From the NCBI GenBank assembly GCA_964511535.1, contig CAZEFW010000020.1, positions 1-64,000 of the forward strand: a stretch of DNA of 64,000 nt, in the 5' to 3' direction. Both the position numbers and the translations under genes were made by a program. The notes under the pieces are model-generated. The model saw only the letters and a program-made list of their open reading frames with translations. It was not told the DNA's origin and did no database searches. The DNA comes from CAZCFB01 sp964511535 (lineage in GTDB: Bacteria; Myxococcota_A; Polyangia; GCA-2747355; CAZCFB01). The stretch's first letter is position 1. Every line of letters begins with the position of its first letter. This document shows, one piece after another, positions 24,026-34,679 of the stretch.

Positions 24026-24724
24026 ATGCAAGGTATTGCGCACTTCCTTGAGACTGGCGGTTGGGTCATGTACACCAACCTCGTCGTCCTCACGACGATC
24101 ATTGCCATCGTGGTCGAGCGGTTCATCTACCTGCTCGGCAAGGGCCAGATCAACGCCAAGGGGCTGTTGGACCAGCTGCGCAAGTTGATCCAGGCCAACA
24201 ACATCGATCGTGCCATCCGCATCTGCGGATCCCGCAACGCTCCGCTGCTCAGGCTAGCAAAGTCAGGCCTGGTGCATGTGCACCGCGGCGAAGAGGCCAT
24301 CGCAACCTCCATCGAGGAGTCGCTGGTGGAGACCTCGCCCGAGGTCAAGAAGCGCATCTCGGCGCTCTGGTCACTGGCCAACATCGCCGTGCTCATCGGT
24401 CTGTTCGGTACGGTGCTCGGTCTGATTACCGCGTTCTCCGCCGTCGCCGGCGCAGACCCCGCCAAGCGCCAGGAGATGCTGGCGGCCGGTATCTCCGAGG
24501 CGCTGCACAACACGGCGCTCGGTCTTGGTATCGCCGTCGTCGCCATCATCTTCCACCTCATCCTCTCGGGGATGGCGAAGAAGCTGGTGGCGGACCTTGA
24601 GGGCTTCTCCATGAAGCTGGAGAACTTCCTCAGCCAGCAGGTGCGTACGAACCCGAACCTCACCGCGCCCAGCGCGGCGCCTGCCCCGACCAAGGGCGGC
24701 GGCGGCAGCGCGAGGAAGAAGTAG
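24026..24724 (+). CDS. TolQ/ExbB-family motor protein (AglR-like)
   Basis: 232 residues, three TM helices (about 17-36, 118-140, 162-182). Core motifs: KKRISALWSLANIAVLIGLFGT and ISEALHNTALGLGIAV. The C-terminus is Pro/Gly/Lys-rich. It is more diverged than the ExbB proteins of the leftward operon, so it is a separate subfamily. It is followed at once by two TolR-like genes. This TolQ-TolR-TolR order is that of aglR-aglQ-aglS, the Myxococcus gliding motor, but identity as AglR is inference from order and family. Proton channel in the inner membrane. Confidence 0.9.
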   Translation: MQGIAHFLETGGWVMYTNLVVLTTIIAIVVERFIYLLGKGQINAKGLLDQLRKLIQANNIDRAIRICGSRNAPLLRLAKSGLVHVHRGEEAIATSIEESLVETSPEVKKRISALWSLANIAVLIGLFGTVLGLITAFSAVAGADPAKRQEMLAAGISEALHNTALGLGIAVVAIIFHLILSGMAKKLVADLEGFSMKLENFLSQQVRTNPNLTAPSAAPAPTKGGGGSARKK

Positions 24725-24726
24725 TA

Positions 24727-25389
24727 ATGAACGAGAGAATCGCCTTTGCCAAGGTCCGCGGCCGAATCCGCCGGGAGATCGCGCAGGCGGAAGAGGAAGA
24801 GCACGAGGGTGGAGAGCTAAACCTCGTGCCTTACCTCGACATCCTCGTCAACACCATCATCTTCCTGCTCGCTACCACTGCCAGCGCCCTGGCCCTGGCC
24901 AACATCAACGTCAACGCGCCGCGCTACGAACCTGCGGGCGCGGCTGCTGACGCGGCAGACCCCGACCCCGAGGACAAGCCGAAGCTGAACCTCACGGTTG
25001 CCATCTCGGTCAAGGGCTACGTCGTGGCAGGCAGCGGCGGCGTCATCACGGCCTCGGGCAATCCGGAAGACAACATCTCGGTCAAGTGCAATGTGCCGCT
25101 CAAGGACGGACGGTGCCCTGCCTTCCTCGCCTCGCGCATAAACGAGAAGGGTGACCGGGAGATGTTCTGGGTCGACAAGTACAACTACGCTGGCCTGATC
25201 AAGATGATGGAGAAGGTCAAGAAGAAGTACGCCCACGAGCGCCAGGTGATCCTCACGGCAGACCGGCATGTGCCGTACAAGATCGTGGTGAACACCATGG
25301 ACACCCTGCGCGGAACGGCCACCGAAAAGTGCACCGGCGATGACGGCTGCCTGTTCGACCAGGTCATCCTGAGCGCGGGCGTGCAGTAG
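24727..25389 (+). CDS. TolR/ExbD-family motor protein (first of two)
   Basis: 220 residues. The cytoplasmic tail is followed by a TM helix with Asp38 (LNLVPYLDILVNTIIFLL). A periplasmic domain of about 150 residues carries extra cysteines (CNVPLKDGRC; EKCTGDDGC) likely to form disulfides. It starts 2 nt after the TolQ stop. The Cys-rich inserts set it apart from standard TolR and suggest a specialised periplasmic contact. By order it corresponds to AglQ or AglS of the gliding motor, an inference. Confidence 0.9.
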   Translation: MNERIAFAKVRGRIRREIAQAEEEEHEGGELNLVPYLDILVNTIIFLLATTASALALANINVNAPRYEPAGAAADAADPDPEDKPKLNLTVAISVKGYVVAGSGGVITASGNPEDNISVKCNVPLKDGRCPAFLASRINEKGDREMFWVDKYNYAGLIKMMEKVKKKYAHERQVILTADRHVPYKIVVNTMDTLRGTATEKCTGDDGCLFDQVILSAGVQ

Positions 25390-25398
25390 GAGTCATCC

Positions 25399-25968
25399 AT
25401 GGCCGAAGAGAAGCAGCGCTACGTCTCACCACGGATGAAGGCCAAGAAGCTGTACCGCAAGCTCCAGCGACGGGTTCCGGAGGCCGAGGATATTGGCTAC
25501 CTGAACATCACGCCGATGCTGGACATGATGACCATCATCCTGGTCTTCTTCCTCAAGAGCTTCTCGGTCTCCGTGGAGAATGTTTCCCTGTCTGATGAGC
25601 TGATGCCGCCGTCCTCGAACTCCGAGCTCAAACCTCACGAGGCGGTCGAGGTCACCATCACGCGCAACTCCATACTGGTGGAGGACGACACCGTGGCGGC
25701 GGTCAAGCGCGGCGAGGTGGACTCCTCCATCAAGCGCGACGGCCAGAGCGGCTACCTGATCACCCCGCTGCACGCCATCCTCGAGAAGCACACCAAGCGG
25801 CTCAAGAAGGTGGAGAAGATGACCGGGGGTAGGATGCCGTTCAAGGGCGAGCTGGTGCTCGTTGCAGACCAGACCACGCCCTACCGCCTCATCAGCGAGG
25901 TGCTCTACACCGCCGGCCAGGCGGAGTATGGCAAGTATCGCCTGCTGGTCCTCAAGGCCGGCGACTAA
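25399..25968 (+). CDS. TolR/ExbD-family motor protein (second of two)
   Basis: 189 residues. A basic cytoplasmic N-terminus (about 30 residues) is followed by a TM helix with Asp42 (LNITPMLDMMTIILVFFL), then a periplasmic domain. It follows the first TolR by 9 nt with a GGAG ribosome-binding site. Two different TolR proteins per TolQ are typical of the Agl motor, where they form a heterodimer in the TolQ ring. The C-terminal segment VLVADQTTPYRLISEVLY is the usual TolR tail. Confidence 0.9.
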   Translation: MAEEKQRYVSPRMKAKKLYRKLQRRVPEAEDIGYLNITPMLDMMTIILVFFLKSFSVSVENVSLSDELMPPSSNSELKPHEAVEVTITRNSILVEDDTVAAVKRGEVDSSIKRDGQSGYLITPLHAILEKHTKRLKKVEKMTGGRMPFKGELVLVADQTTPYRLISEVLYTAGQAEYGKYRLLVLKAGD

Positions 25969-26067
25969 AACGCCCGGTCCGGGCTTTACCTCCCGCACAA
26001 CACAATTCAAGAAGCCAGAATCCGCGAACGCCATGGGTTTGCGCTGCCGATTTGCGTGGCCGAAAGG

Positions 26068-26462
26068 CCTGAGACTTGAGGCTTGGGACTTGAGGCTTGA
26101 GGCTTGGGACTTGAGGCTTGAGGCTTGAGGCTTGGGACTTGGGACTTGAGACTTGAGGCTTGAGACTTGAGGTGCAAGTGTCCCGGGCGGTCACGTCCCT
26201 CAAGCCTCACAGCCCCAAGCCGCGAGCGAAGCGAGCCGCGCCATCTACCCTCGAGCCTCAAGCCTCACAGNNNNNNNNNNNNNNNNNNNNNNNNNNNNNN
26301 NNNNNNNNNNNNNNNNNNNNNNNNNNNNNNNNNNNNNNNNNNNNNNNNNNNNNNNNNNNNNNNNNNNNNNACAGCCTCAAGCCGCGAGCGAAGCGAGCCG
26401 CGCCATCTCCCCTCGAGCCTCAAGCCTCACAGCCTCAAGCCGCGAGCGAAGCGAGCCGCGCC
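26068..26462. repeat. Large composite repeat region with assembly gap
   Basis: Left part (26068-26170): at least twelve GACTTGAG/GCTTGAG/GCTTGGG units. Right part: CTCAAGCC units in the opposite orientation, interleaved with three copies of a palindromic GCGAGCGAAGCGAGC-type element (about 26219-26244, 26381-26406, 26439-26462), forming a composite unit of about 58 bp. The 100-N gap at 26271-26370 lies inside it, so the true copy number is unknown. It separates the TolR gene from the permease gene; no coding sequence was seen in 25969-26503. Confidence 0.85.
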
Positions 26463-26503
26463 TGACGCCTGGCGTCTGAAGCCTGTATCCTTGCAGGTAA
26501 CAG

Positions 26504-27778
26504 ATGAGTACTTCCGAACCAAAACAGCTCAGCCTGTTCGACGTCCTCTGCCTCGGCACCAACGCCATCGTCGGCTCGGGCATCTACGTCTTCCCGGGTG
26601 ATCTCGCCGCGCGCCTCGGTCCGGCGTCGGTGCTGGCGTTTGGGCTTTGCGGCATCATCTGCTGCGTCATCGGGCTCTGCTTCGTCGAGGCGGCGGGCAT
26701 GTTCCGTCGCTCTGGAGGGCCGTATGTGTACGCCCAGGAGGCGTTCGGCGAGGCCACCGGCTTCGTGGTGGGGTGGACCTGCTGGACCGCCGCCCTGCTC
26801 TCCTGGGCCGCAGTGGCGCGGGTGCTGCCGGTGTACCTGGCCCACCTCGTGCCCTGGGCCCAGGGCGCCGCCGCCGAGATCGGCATCGCCGTGGGCGTCA
26901 CCCTGGTGCTGGGGGTGATCAACTATATCGGGGTCAAGCCGGGCGCCTACACCCTCGACGCGCTCACCGTGGCCAAGCTGCTGCCGCTGCTGGTGCTGCT
27001 GGCGGTCGGGCTGGGCAACCTGGACACCACGCGCCTGGTGCCCTTCGCGCCCGAGGGGTTCGGCCCGCTGCCCCGGGCGGCGTTCCTGGCCATGTTCGCG
27101 TTTCAAGGGTTCGAGGTGGTCCCGGTGCCGGCGGGTGAAACCCACAACCCCCGCCGAAACGCGCCGCTTGCGCTCTTTGGTTCTCTCCTGGTGGCGACGA
27201 TTCTGTACATGGCGATCCAGCTGGCGGCAGTTGGGTCCACGCCGTCGCTGGCAGGCGCCAAGGAGCCGCTGGCGCTCATGGGCGCCACCCTGCTGGGCGA
27301 CACAGGAGCCCGGCTGGTTGCGGGCGCCGCGGTGGTTTCAATGCTCGGCTTCTGCGCGGGGGTGGCACTGGCGGGGCCGCGATACCTCGAGGCGCTGGCC
27401 ACCGATGGTCACCTGCCCCCCGCGCTCGCCCACCGGCATCCGCGCCTCGGTACCCCTGGCCGGGCTGTGGCCACCTCGACGCTGCTGACCACCTTGCTGC
27501 TGCTGGTGCTCGACTTCAACCGGCTGGTGGACCTGGCAGTGCTCACCGTGGGGTTTCAGTACCTCGCCACCTCCCTGGCCGTCCCGGCGCTGCGGCACAA
27601 ACGCCCGGAGATGCCGCGCGCGTTTCGCCTCCCCCTGGGGCCGTTCATCCCCCTCTGCTCGGCGGCGGTGACCGTCTGGTTTCTGGCCCAGGCCGGGTCG
27701 AGCGAGTGGTTCTGGTTCAGCGTGATGACCGCGGGGGGAGTGGCGCTGTGGGGGGCGTGGCGGGTGATGCGGCCGTAG
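26504..27778 (+). CDS. APC-superfamily amino acid permease
   Basis: 424 residues, about 12 TM helices. The N-terminus shows the APC signature NAIVGSGIYVFPG in TM1, followed by FGLCGIICCVIGLCFVEAA and GGPYVYAQEAFG. It probably imports or exchanges an amino acid or related compound across the inner membrane by proton or antiport coupling. Substrate cannot be deduced. The start ATG lies just after the repeat region; the upstream TTGCAGGTAACAG gives a weak AGG ribosome-binding site. It converges on the HEAT-repeat gene. Confidence 0.92.
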   Translation: MSTSEPKQLSLFDVLCLGTNAIVGSGIYVFPGDLAARLGPASVLAFGLCGIICCVIGLCFVEAAGMFRRSGGPYVYAQEAFGEATGFVVGWTCWTAALLSWAAVARVLPVYLAHLVPWAQGAAAEIGIAVGVTLVLGVINYIGVKPGAYTLDALTVAKLLPLLVLLAVGLGNLDTTRLVPFAPEGFGPLPRAAFLAMFAFQGFEVVPVPAGETHNPRRNAPLALFGSLLVATILYMAIQLAAVGSTPSLAGAKEPLALMGATLLGDTGARLVAGAAVVSMLGFCAGVALAGPRYLEALATDGHLPPALAHRHPRLGTPGRAVATSTLLTTLLLLVLDFNRLVDLAVLTVGFQYLATSLAVPALRHKRPEMPRAFRLPLGPFIPLCSAAVTVWFLAQAGSSEWFWFSVMTAGGVALWGAWRVMRP

Positions 27779-27867
27779 CCAGGTCCAGCCCAGGCAAGCC
27801 AATGGCCATGGCGCTGTGGGGGCCTTACAGGGAGCGTGTTAGCTGAAACGAAAGGGGAGACGGGAGG

Positions 27868-27913
27868 CTGGCGATTGATTGCGAAGCCTCGGCTTCGTCA
27901 ATCAGATCGCCGG
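27868..27913. terminator. Long imperfect hairpin between convergent genes
   Basis: The left arm GGCGATTGATTGCGAAGCC pairs with a right arm carrying GGCTTCG, CAATCA and ATCGCC, interrupted only by two single-base bulges, with a TC(G) loop. About 19 paired bases. Located after the permease gene. Confidence 0.6.
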
Positions 27914-27951
27914 CTGAAAACCTTGCGCCCACCAGGGCGTCAAGGTTTTCA
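27914..27951. terminator. Second hairpin at the HEAT-repeat gene stop codon
   Basis: TGAAAACCTTG-CGCCC pairs with GGGCG-T-CAAGGTTTTCA (one bulge, 16 pairs). On the leftward strand it starts at the TGA of the HEAT-repeat gene and ends in TTTTC, so it can act as a Rho-independent-like terminator; the AAAA on the other side makes it bidirectional. Confidence 0.65.
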
Positions 27952-29529
27952 CTTCTTGTTCTGGATGGCGTAGAGGGCGACCTTGTCCTCGGAGCAGAGG
28001 TCGGCGCCCAGGAACTTGGTTTTGCGCTTGCACTCTTTCTCGGCCAGCTTGGCCAGCAGCTCCACCAGCGCCTTGTCGCCCGGCTTGCCGAGACGCTTGG
28101 CAGCCTGGAGCATGTACAGCCGCAGCACGGGCTCACGCTCGGGCAGGGCCTTGACCAGGGCGTCCAGAGCCTCGCGACCAGTGGGCAGGATCCCGATCAT
28201 CAGGCCGGCCTTCTCCCGCTGGGCCAGGGTCAGCTTGGTGTTGCCCACCTTCTTGCCGTAACAGGTCGCGTCGTCCTTGCACTCCTTGGACACGTCCAGG
28301 CGGTCGAGGACCTCCTTGAACAGCTTCTTGTTGCCGAGGTTCTTCTCGTCGTCGTGCAGCTTCTTGACGATGGGGTAGCCGGTCTCCACCTCGGCGCCGG
28401 CGATGCGGCCGTAGGCCATGATCGCTGCGTCCTTGAGGTTGGTGTAGCCGCCCTCGATGAACCATTTCTGCCCGCCCTCGAGCAGGACCGGCAGGGCCTT
28501 CTTGCTGCCGAGCACTGTCAAGGCGTTGCACACCTGCATGCGGATCTTGTAGTCGGCCTTCTTGTTCTGCAGCAGCGCCAGCAGCGGCTCCAGGGCGCGG
28601 TCGTCGAAGATCTTGCCCAGCGCCTCGATGACGCCGTCGATGCCCTTGGTGTAGTCATCGGCGCTCAGCTTGGCCCCGGCCAGGATCTTGAGCAGCGCAG
28701 GCACCGCCTCGGCGGCCATCATGTCACCCAGCACGCGGGAGAGCTTGCCCAGAATCACGCCGTCCTTGAACTCGAGCTGCTTGGCCATGGCGTTGAGCTT
28801 CTCGTCCTTGCCCTCCAGAGCGGCGATCAACGGCTGCACAGCCGGCTTGCCCATGAGCACCAGCGCCACACGGGCCTGGGGGTAGGAGGTCCCCTGGATG
28901 GTGCTCGCCATGAACAGGCCACGGATCAGCACCGAGATCGCCCGCGGGTCGCCCAGCTTGCCCAGGGCCTCGGCCGACTTCTTGTTGAGCAGGAAGTCCT
29001 GCTCCTCCGGCTTGCGCTCCAGGGTCTGGATCAGGAAGGGCACCGCCGACTTGTCGCCCATATCGGCCAGCGCGCCGATGGCGGCCAGCTTGGCCAGGTT
29101 CGCGCGGGATTTGATGGACATCGGCCGCCCGAGCACCTTGCCCAGCGCGGGGATGGCCTTGAGGGCCTTCAACCTCGCCAGCGCCTTGGCCGCGATGGTG
29201 GCGTTGTGGTACTGCTCCTCGGTGAAGTCCAGGGCCTCGATGAGGGTGTCCACTGCGCGGTCGTCCTTGAAGGCGATGATCGCCTTGAGGTTGACTGGAT
29301 CGGGGAAATCCTTGAACAGGGCGCACAGGGGCGCAACCGCCACGTCCGCCACTGCCTTGCGCTCTGCATCAGTCTTGGCGGTATCCGCCATCTTTTTGAG
29401 CTCTTTCACGGCCTTGGCGACATGCTGCGGATCGCGCAATTTCTTAACCCAGGTGTTGGGATCCTTCGGATCGTCACATGCCGCAAACGCGAAGCTGAGC
29501 CCAACCAGTAGTGCCACGGTCCTGACCAT
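27949..29529 (-). CDS. HEAT-repeat lipoprotein
   Basis: 526 residues from ATG 29529 (GGAGGA upstream). Lipobox FAAC at about 16-18 marks a lipoprotein. The body is at least eight HEAT/PBS-lyase-like helical repeats (patterns such as AIPALGKVLGRP, AVPFLIQTLERK, ALEPLLALLQNK, ALPVLLEGG). Two cysteines in KECKDDATCYGKK and two in ECKRKTKFLGADLC may form disulfides, as expected outside the cytoplasm. Such solenoids mediate protein contacts; the partner is unknown. The frame extends upstream to 29643 without a plausible start. Confidence 0.85.
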   Translation of the reverse strand: MVRTVALLVGLSFAFAACDDPKDPNTWVKKLRDPQHVAKAVKELKKMADTAKTDAERKAVADVAVAPLCALFKDFPDPVNLKAIIAFKDDRAVDTLIEALDFTEEQYHNATIAAKALARLKALKAIPALGKVLGRPMSIKSRANLAKLAAIGALADMGDKSAVPFLIQTLERKPEEQDFLLNKKSAEALGKLGDPRAISVLIRGLFMASTIQGTSYPQARVALVLMGKPAVQPLIAALEGKDEKLNAMAKQLEFKDGVILGKLSRVLGDMMAAEAVPALLKILAGAKLSADDYTKGIDGVIEALGKIFDDRALEPLLALLQNKKADYKIRMQVCNALTVLGSKKALPVLLEGGQKWFIEGGYTNLKDAAIMAYGRIAGAEVETGYPIVKKLHDDEKNLGNKKLFKEVLDRLDVSKECKDDATCYGKKVGNTKLTLAQREKAGLMIGILPTGREALDALVKALPEREPVLRLYMLQAAKRLGKPGDKALVELLAKLAEKECKRKTKFLGADLCSEDKVALYAIQNKK

Positions 29530-29725
29530 TGTTGTCCTCCAGTGCAATAGTGCCGCCACTCTCCACCAAGGACCGGCGTCGCCAGCCCCCGCGCATTGAC
29601 GCGCTGTATAAACCGCCAGAAGCTCTACAAACTCGGACCGCACCTTAGACCTGCCGCTTCATCGGAGTCAAGCGCCGACCGCCAGCGTCTGGCTGGATCT
29701 AACAGCCAACAAAAGCGCGAGATCC

Positions 29726-29754
29726 TTGAGCACCCTTGACGGCGCATTTATAAT
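29726..29754 (+). promoter_or_regulatory. Strong candidate promoter of the PEGA kinase gene
   Basis: TTGAGC (29726-29731), 17-bp spacer, perfect TATAAT (29749-29754). Predicted start is near 29761, leaving a leader of about 154 nt before ATG 29915. Together with the HEAT gene's upstream sequence it accounts for the 385-bp non-coding stretch 29530-29914, where nothing else was seen. Confidence 0.6.
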
Positions 29755-29914
29755 GGCGAAAGAGTTACGTGGCTTCGCGGGCAGCCTGACGGTCTGTCTA
29801 CATGCCGCCGCCATGCCGCGGGCGGGTGTGGGGAGAACCGGCACGTACCCGTGGTACTACCAGGTGCGCGCTGCGGCCACCACTAGGAGAACAGGGGTCC
29901 ACAGGGATCGAACG

Positions 29915-32062
<2,148 letters not shown>

Positions 32063-32115
32063 CTCTCGCGTTGCACATTGTTGGAATGCAGCACCATAGC
32101 GAGTAACATCGGCCT

Positions 32116-32823
32116 ATGTTTGCCATAGCCATGAGACGTTGCTTGCCAGCGCTGCTCTGCGCAGCCTCCCTCGTACTGGGGCCCGCTGCCCTGGCCCAGA
32201 CCGACGCGGAAAAGACCAAGGCGAAGATCCACTACAAGACAGGAAAGAAGGCCTTCGACGCCGCCGACTACGCCACCGCCCTGGCGGAGTACAACAAGGC
32301 CTACTCCCTGCTCCCCTTGCCCGGGCTGTTGTTCAACATCGGGCAGTGCTACCGGAACCTCGGGAGCCACCAGGAGGCGATCAACTCCTTCAACCTTTAC
32401 CTCGAGGAGAGCCCCAACGCGCGCAACAGGCCCGCGGTGGAGAAGCTCATCGGCGAGCTGAAGAAGGAGATCGCCGCTGCCGGTCCCGTGGACAAGCCAG
32501 ACCCGCAGGGCACCGATCCCGCGGACAAGGTCGACGTGCCTGGCGAAGACGGGAGCGACGATCCGCTGACCGGCGGCCCGGGTGACAAGCCTGACGAGGT
32601 GGACCCCGACGGCGGCCCGGAGGTGGTTGCCGTAAACCCGATCCCGCCGCCGCCCAAGAAAGACCGGGCCACCTCAAGCCCCTTCTACAAGAAGTGGTGG
32701 TTCTGGACCATCGTCGGCGCTGCCGTCGCTGGCGGCGCGGCCACAGGCATCTACTTCGGCACCCAGTCCTCCGGCGCGGGCATCCCCGGCTCCTCACTGG
32801 GCACGCTCGATTACAGCCGCTAG
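32116..32823 (+). CDS. TPR-domain protein with signal peptide and C-terminal TM
   Basis: 235 residues. The signal peptide (about 1-27, ending ALAQ) is followed by two to three TPR-like repeats (about 35-115: AKIHYKTGKKAFDAADYATALAEY, LLFNIGQCYRNLG, AINSFNLYLEES). An acidic Asp/Pro/Gly linker (about 122-185) follows, then a TM helix (about 195-215). This layout recurs in myxobacterial proteins of unknown role. An alternative start is ATG 32131. Located 53 nt after the kinase gene and 12 nt before a lipoprotein gene. Confidence 0.82.
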   Translation: MFAIAMRRCLPALLCAASLVLGPAALAQTDAEKTKAKIHYKTGKKAFDAADYATALAEYNKAYSLLPLPGLLFNIGQCYRNLGSHQEAINSFNLYLEESPNARNRPAVEKLIGELKKEIAAAGPVDKPDPQGTDPADKVDVPGEDGSDDPLTGGPGDKPDEVDPDGGPEVVAVNPIPPPPKKDRATSSPFYKKWWFWTIVGAAVAGGAATGIYFGTQSSGAGIPGSSLGTLDYSR

Positions 32824-32835
32824 GGAGACAGAGAG

Positions 32836-34608
32836 ATGACCCACTCGCGCTCCATCGTCCTCTCCATCATCCTGGCGCTGCTGGTCGGCTGCGGCGACCA
32901 GAGCGCCACGCTGCTGTACGTCAAGGTGCTCGCCCACGACGGCATGACCAACCCCGCGGCCCTGGCAGTGACCTTCACCCAGGGGGGCGCGGCCGAGGCG
33001 CCGCGGCTGCTGCGCGGCCCGGGCGGGGGCGGCATCGCCCTGCCCGCCTCCTTCGTGATCCAGGCGGACGGCCGCTCGGGCTCGGTGCGGGTAAACCTCA
33101 AGGCGCTCAAGGCCGCCTCCCTGACGCCGCAGAACATCATCGGCGCCGGTGAGAGCAAGGCGAACCTCACCACCGATCAGCGCGTGGACATGACCGTGCT
33201 GCTGGCGCCATACGACAAATTGGTCAAGACCAAGGTCGCTCCCAACGCCCAGTACGGCCGCCGGCCGGCAGTGGCAGGCGACCGGCAGGGCAACTCCGTG
33301 GTGGTGTGGGAGGACAGCTCCACGTCGTCGGGGCAGACCCTGTTCGACATCTGGTTCCAGCTGTTCGGGCGCAAGGGGAACACCACATACAAGGGCGCCT
33401 TCCTGATGACGAGGGAGCACCAGCCGACGGTGGCCATGCAGCAGGCGGGCACGGCCCGCGGCAGCTTCGTCGTGGCCTGGGTCCGCCAGCCCGGCACTGC
33501 CAACGGCAAGGGCACCATCTACACCCGCGCCATGAACGCCAAGGGTCAGCCCGACACCACGCCAGGCGCCGGCAAGGCCATGGCCCAGTCTGCCTCGGCG
33601 CTCGCCTCCAGGCCCGAGATCACCGCGCGGTGGCCCAGCGGCTACGTGGTGGCGTGGCAGGAGGAGGACCTCACCGGCGGCACCCACCGGGTGATGGCGC
33701 GGCTCCTCGACGACCACGGCCGCCAGATGATCTCGCCCAACGGTCAGCAGTCGCCGTTCATGCTCGCCTCGTTCAGCAAGTCGAGCACCCAGCCGGCGCC
33801 GACGGTGGCCGGCGACCGCTCCGGTGGCGTGATGTTCGTCTGGAACCAGGGGGGCGACATCAAGGGGAGCATCTTCGCCAAGGTGGGCGGCAGCCTCAAG
33901 CTGGTACGTGGCGCGTTCGGCATCGCCAAGGTCCCGTCCGGGCAAGCCTCCCGGCCCCATGTCACGGCGCTCCAGTATGGCTACGGCGTGATCTGGTCCG
34001 ACAAGTGCAATCTCCCACCCGACACCAACGGCCGGTGCATTCGGTTCCGCCGCTTCTCCGCCGACGGCCAGGCGCTCGCCTCGGACTACACCCTCAACAC
34101 CACGACGTCCCAGGACCAGCTGGAGCCTCGCATCGCGAGCCGCACCCAGGACGGTTCGTTACTGGCGGTGTGGACCTCCAAGGCCAGCACCACCGCCGAC
34201 CCCCAGGGCGGGGTGCAGGGCAGAGCGTTGTTGCACAACGGTCTGCCGGTGGGCGCAGACTTCACCATCAACACCACCACCGCCGGACAGCAGCAGGCCG
34301 CGGCCGTCGCGCCCCTCGCCAGCGACGGCTTCGCGGTGATCTTCACCGACGGGGCGAGCGCGACGCCAGCCCTGCGCAACCGCCTGGTGTTCCCGGACTA
34401 TGTCGGGCTCGCCGGAAAGATCGGCGCCCTGTGCGAGGGGCAGAACCAGTGCACCAGCCCCAGCCTCTTTTGCCAGCAGACCCAGGCGGGCAAGCGCTGC
34501 CTCAACCCGTGCAAGGGCGGCTCCGAGGCGGCCTGCATCTCCGGCGGCAAGTGCTTCACCAACAAGGGCCTCAACGCCAGCTACTGTACCTACCCCACGG
34601 CGCCCTGA
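32836..34608 (+). CDS. Propeller-type lipoprotein with Cys-rich C-terminus
   Basis: 590 residues. Lipobox LLVGC (about 15-19). At least seven repeats of about 45-60 residues end in aromatic patterns such as VVVWED, FVVAWVRQ, YVVAWQEE, MFVWNQ, YGVIWSD, LAVWTSK and FAVIFTDG, as in beta-propellers. The last 60 residues hold eight cysteines (CEGQNQC, CQQTQAGKRC, CKGG...C). Good ribosome-binding site (GGGAGA) 12 nt after the TPR gene, so it is probably co-transcribed. Likely a surface-exposed protein; ligand unknown. Confidence 0.82.
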   Translation: MTHSRSIVLSIILALLVGCGDQSATLLYVKVLAHDGMTNPAALAVTFTQGGAAEAPRLLRGPGGGGIALPASFVIQADGRSGSVRVNLKALKAASLTPQNIIGAGESKANLTTDQRVDMTVLLAPYDKLVKTKVAPNAQYGRRPAVAGDRQGNSVVVWEDSSTSSGQTLFDIWFQLFGRKGNTTYKGAFLMTREHQPTVAMQQAGTARGSFVVAWVRQPGTANGKGTIYTRAMNAKGQPDTTPGAGKAMAQSASALASRPEITARWPSGYVVAWQEEDLTGGTHRVMARLLDDHGRQMISPNGQQSPFMLASFSKSSTQPAPTVAGDRSGGVMFVWNQGGDIKGSIFAKVGGSLKLVRGAFGIAKVPSGQASRPHVTALQYGYGVIWSDKCNLPPDTNGRCIRFRRFSADGQALASDYTLNTTTSQDQLEPRIASRTQDGSLLAVWTSKASTTADPQGGVQGRALLHNGLPVGADFTINTTTAGQQQAAAVAPLASDGFAVIFTDGASATPALRNRLVFPDYVGLAGKIGALCEGQNQCTSPSLFCQQTQAGKRCLNPCKGGSEAACISGGKCFTNKGLNASYCTYPTAP

Positions 34609-34625
34609 GCACGCCTTGGGCGTGC
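34609..34625. terminator. Hairpin right after the propeller lipoprotein stop
   Basis: GCACGCC, TTG loop, GGCGTGC, directly after the TGA stop. Compact and GC-rich, but with no T-run, so termination is uncertain. Confidence 0.45.
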
Positions 34626-34679
34626 GGCCCTGGGCTTTGGATTCGAGCATTTTGTCGGCGCGCCACCACACCGGGCAGG

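Noticed and set aside
26068..26462. Possible CRISPR array or coding repeat (Leu-Lys-Pro-Gln-Ala-Ser-Ser peptide)
   Set aside because: Units are 7-8 bp and contiguous; the peptide is a by-product of the CTCAAGC repeat.
26147..26503. Coding sequence spanning the 100-N gap
   Set aside because: The frame consists of repeat-derived residues and unknown bases only.
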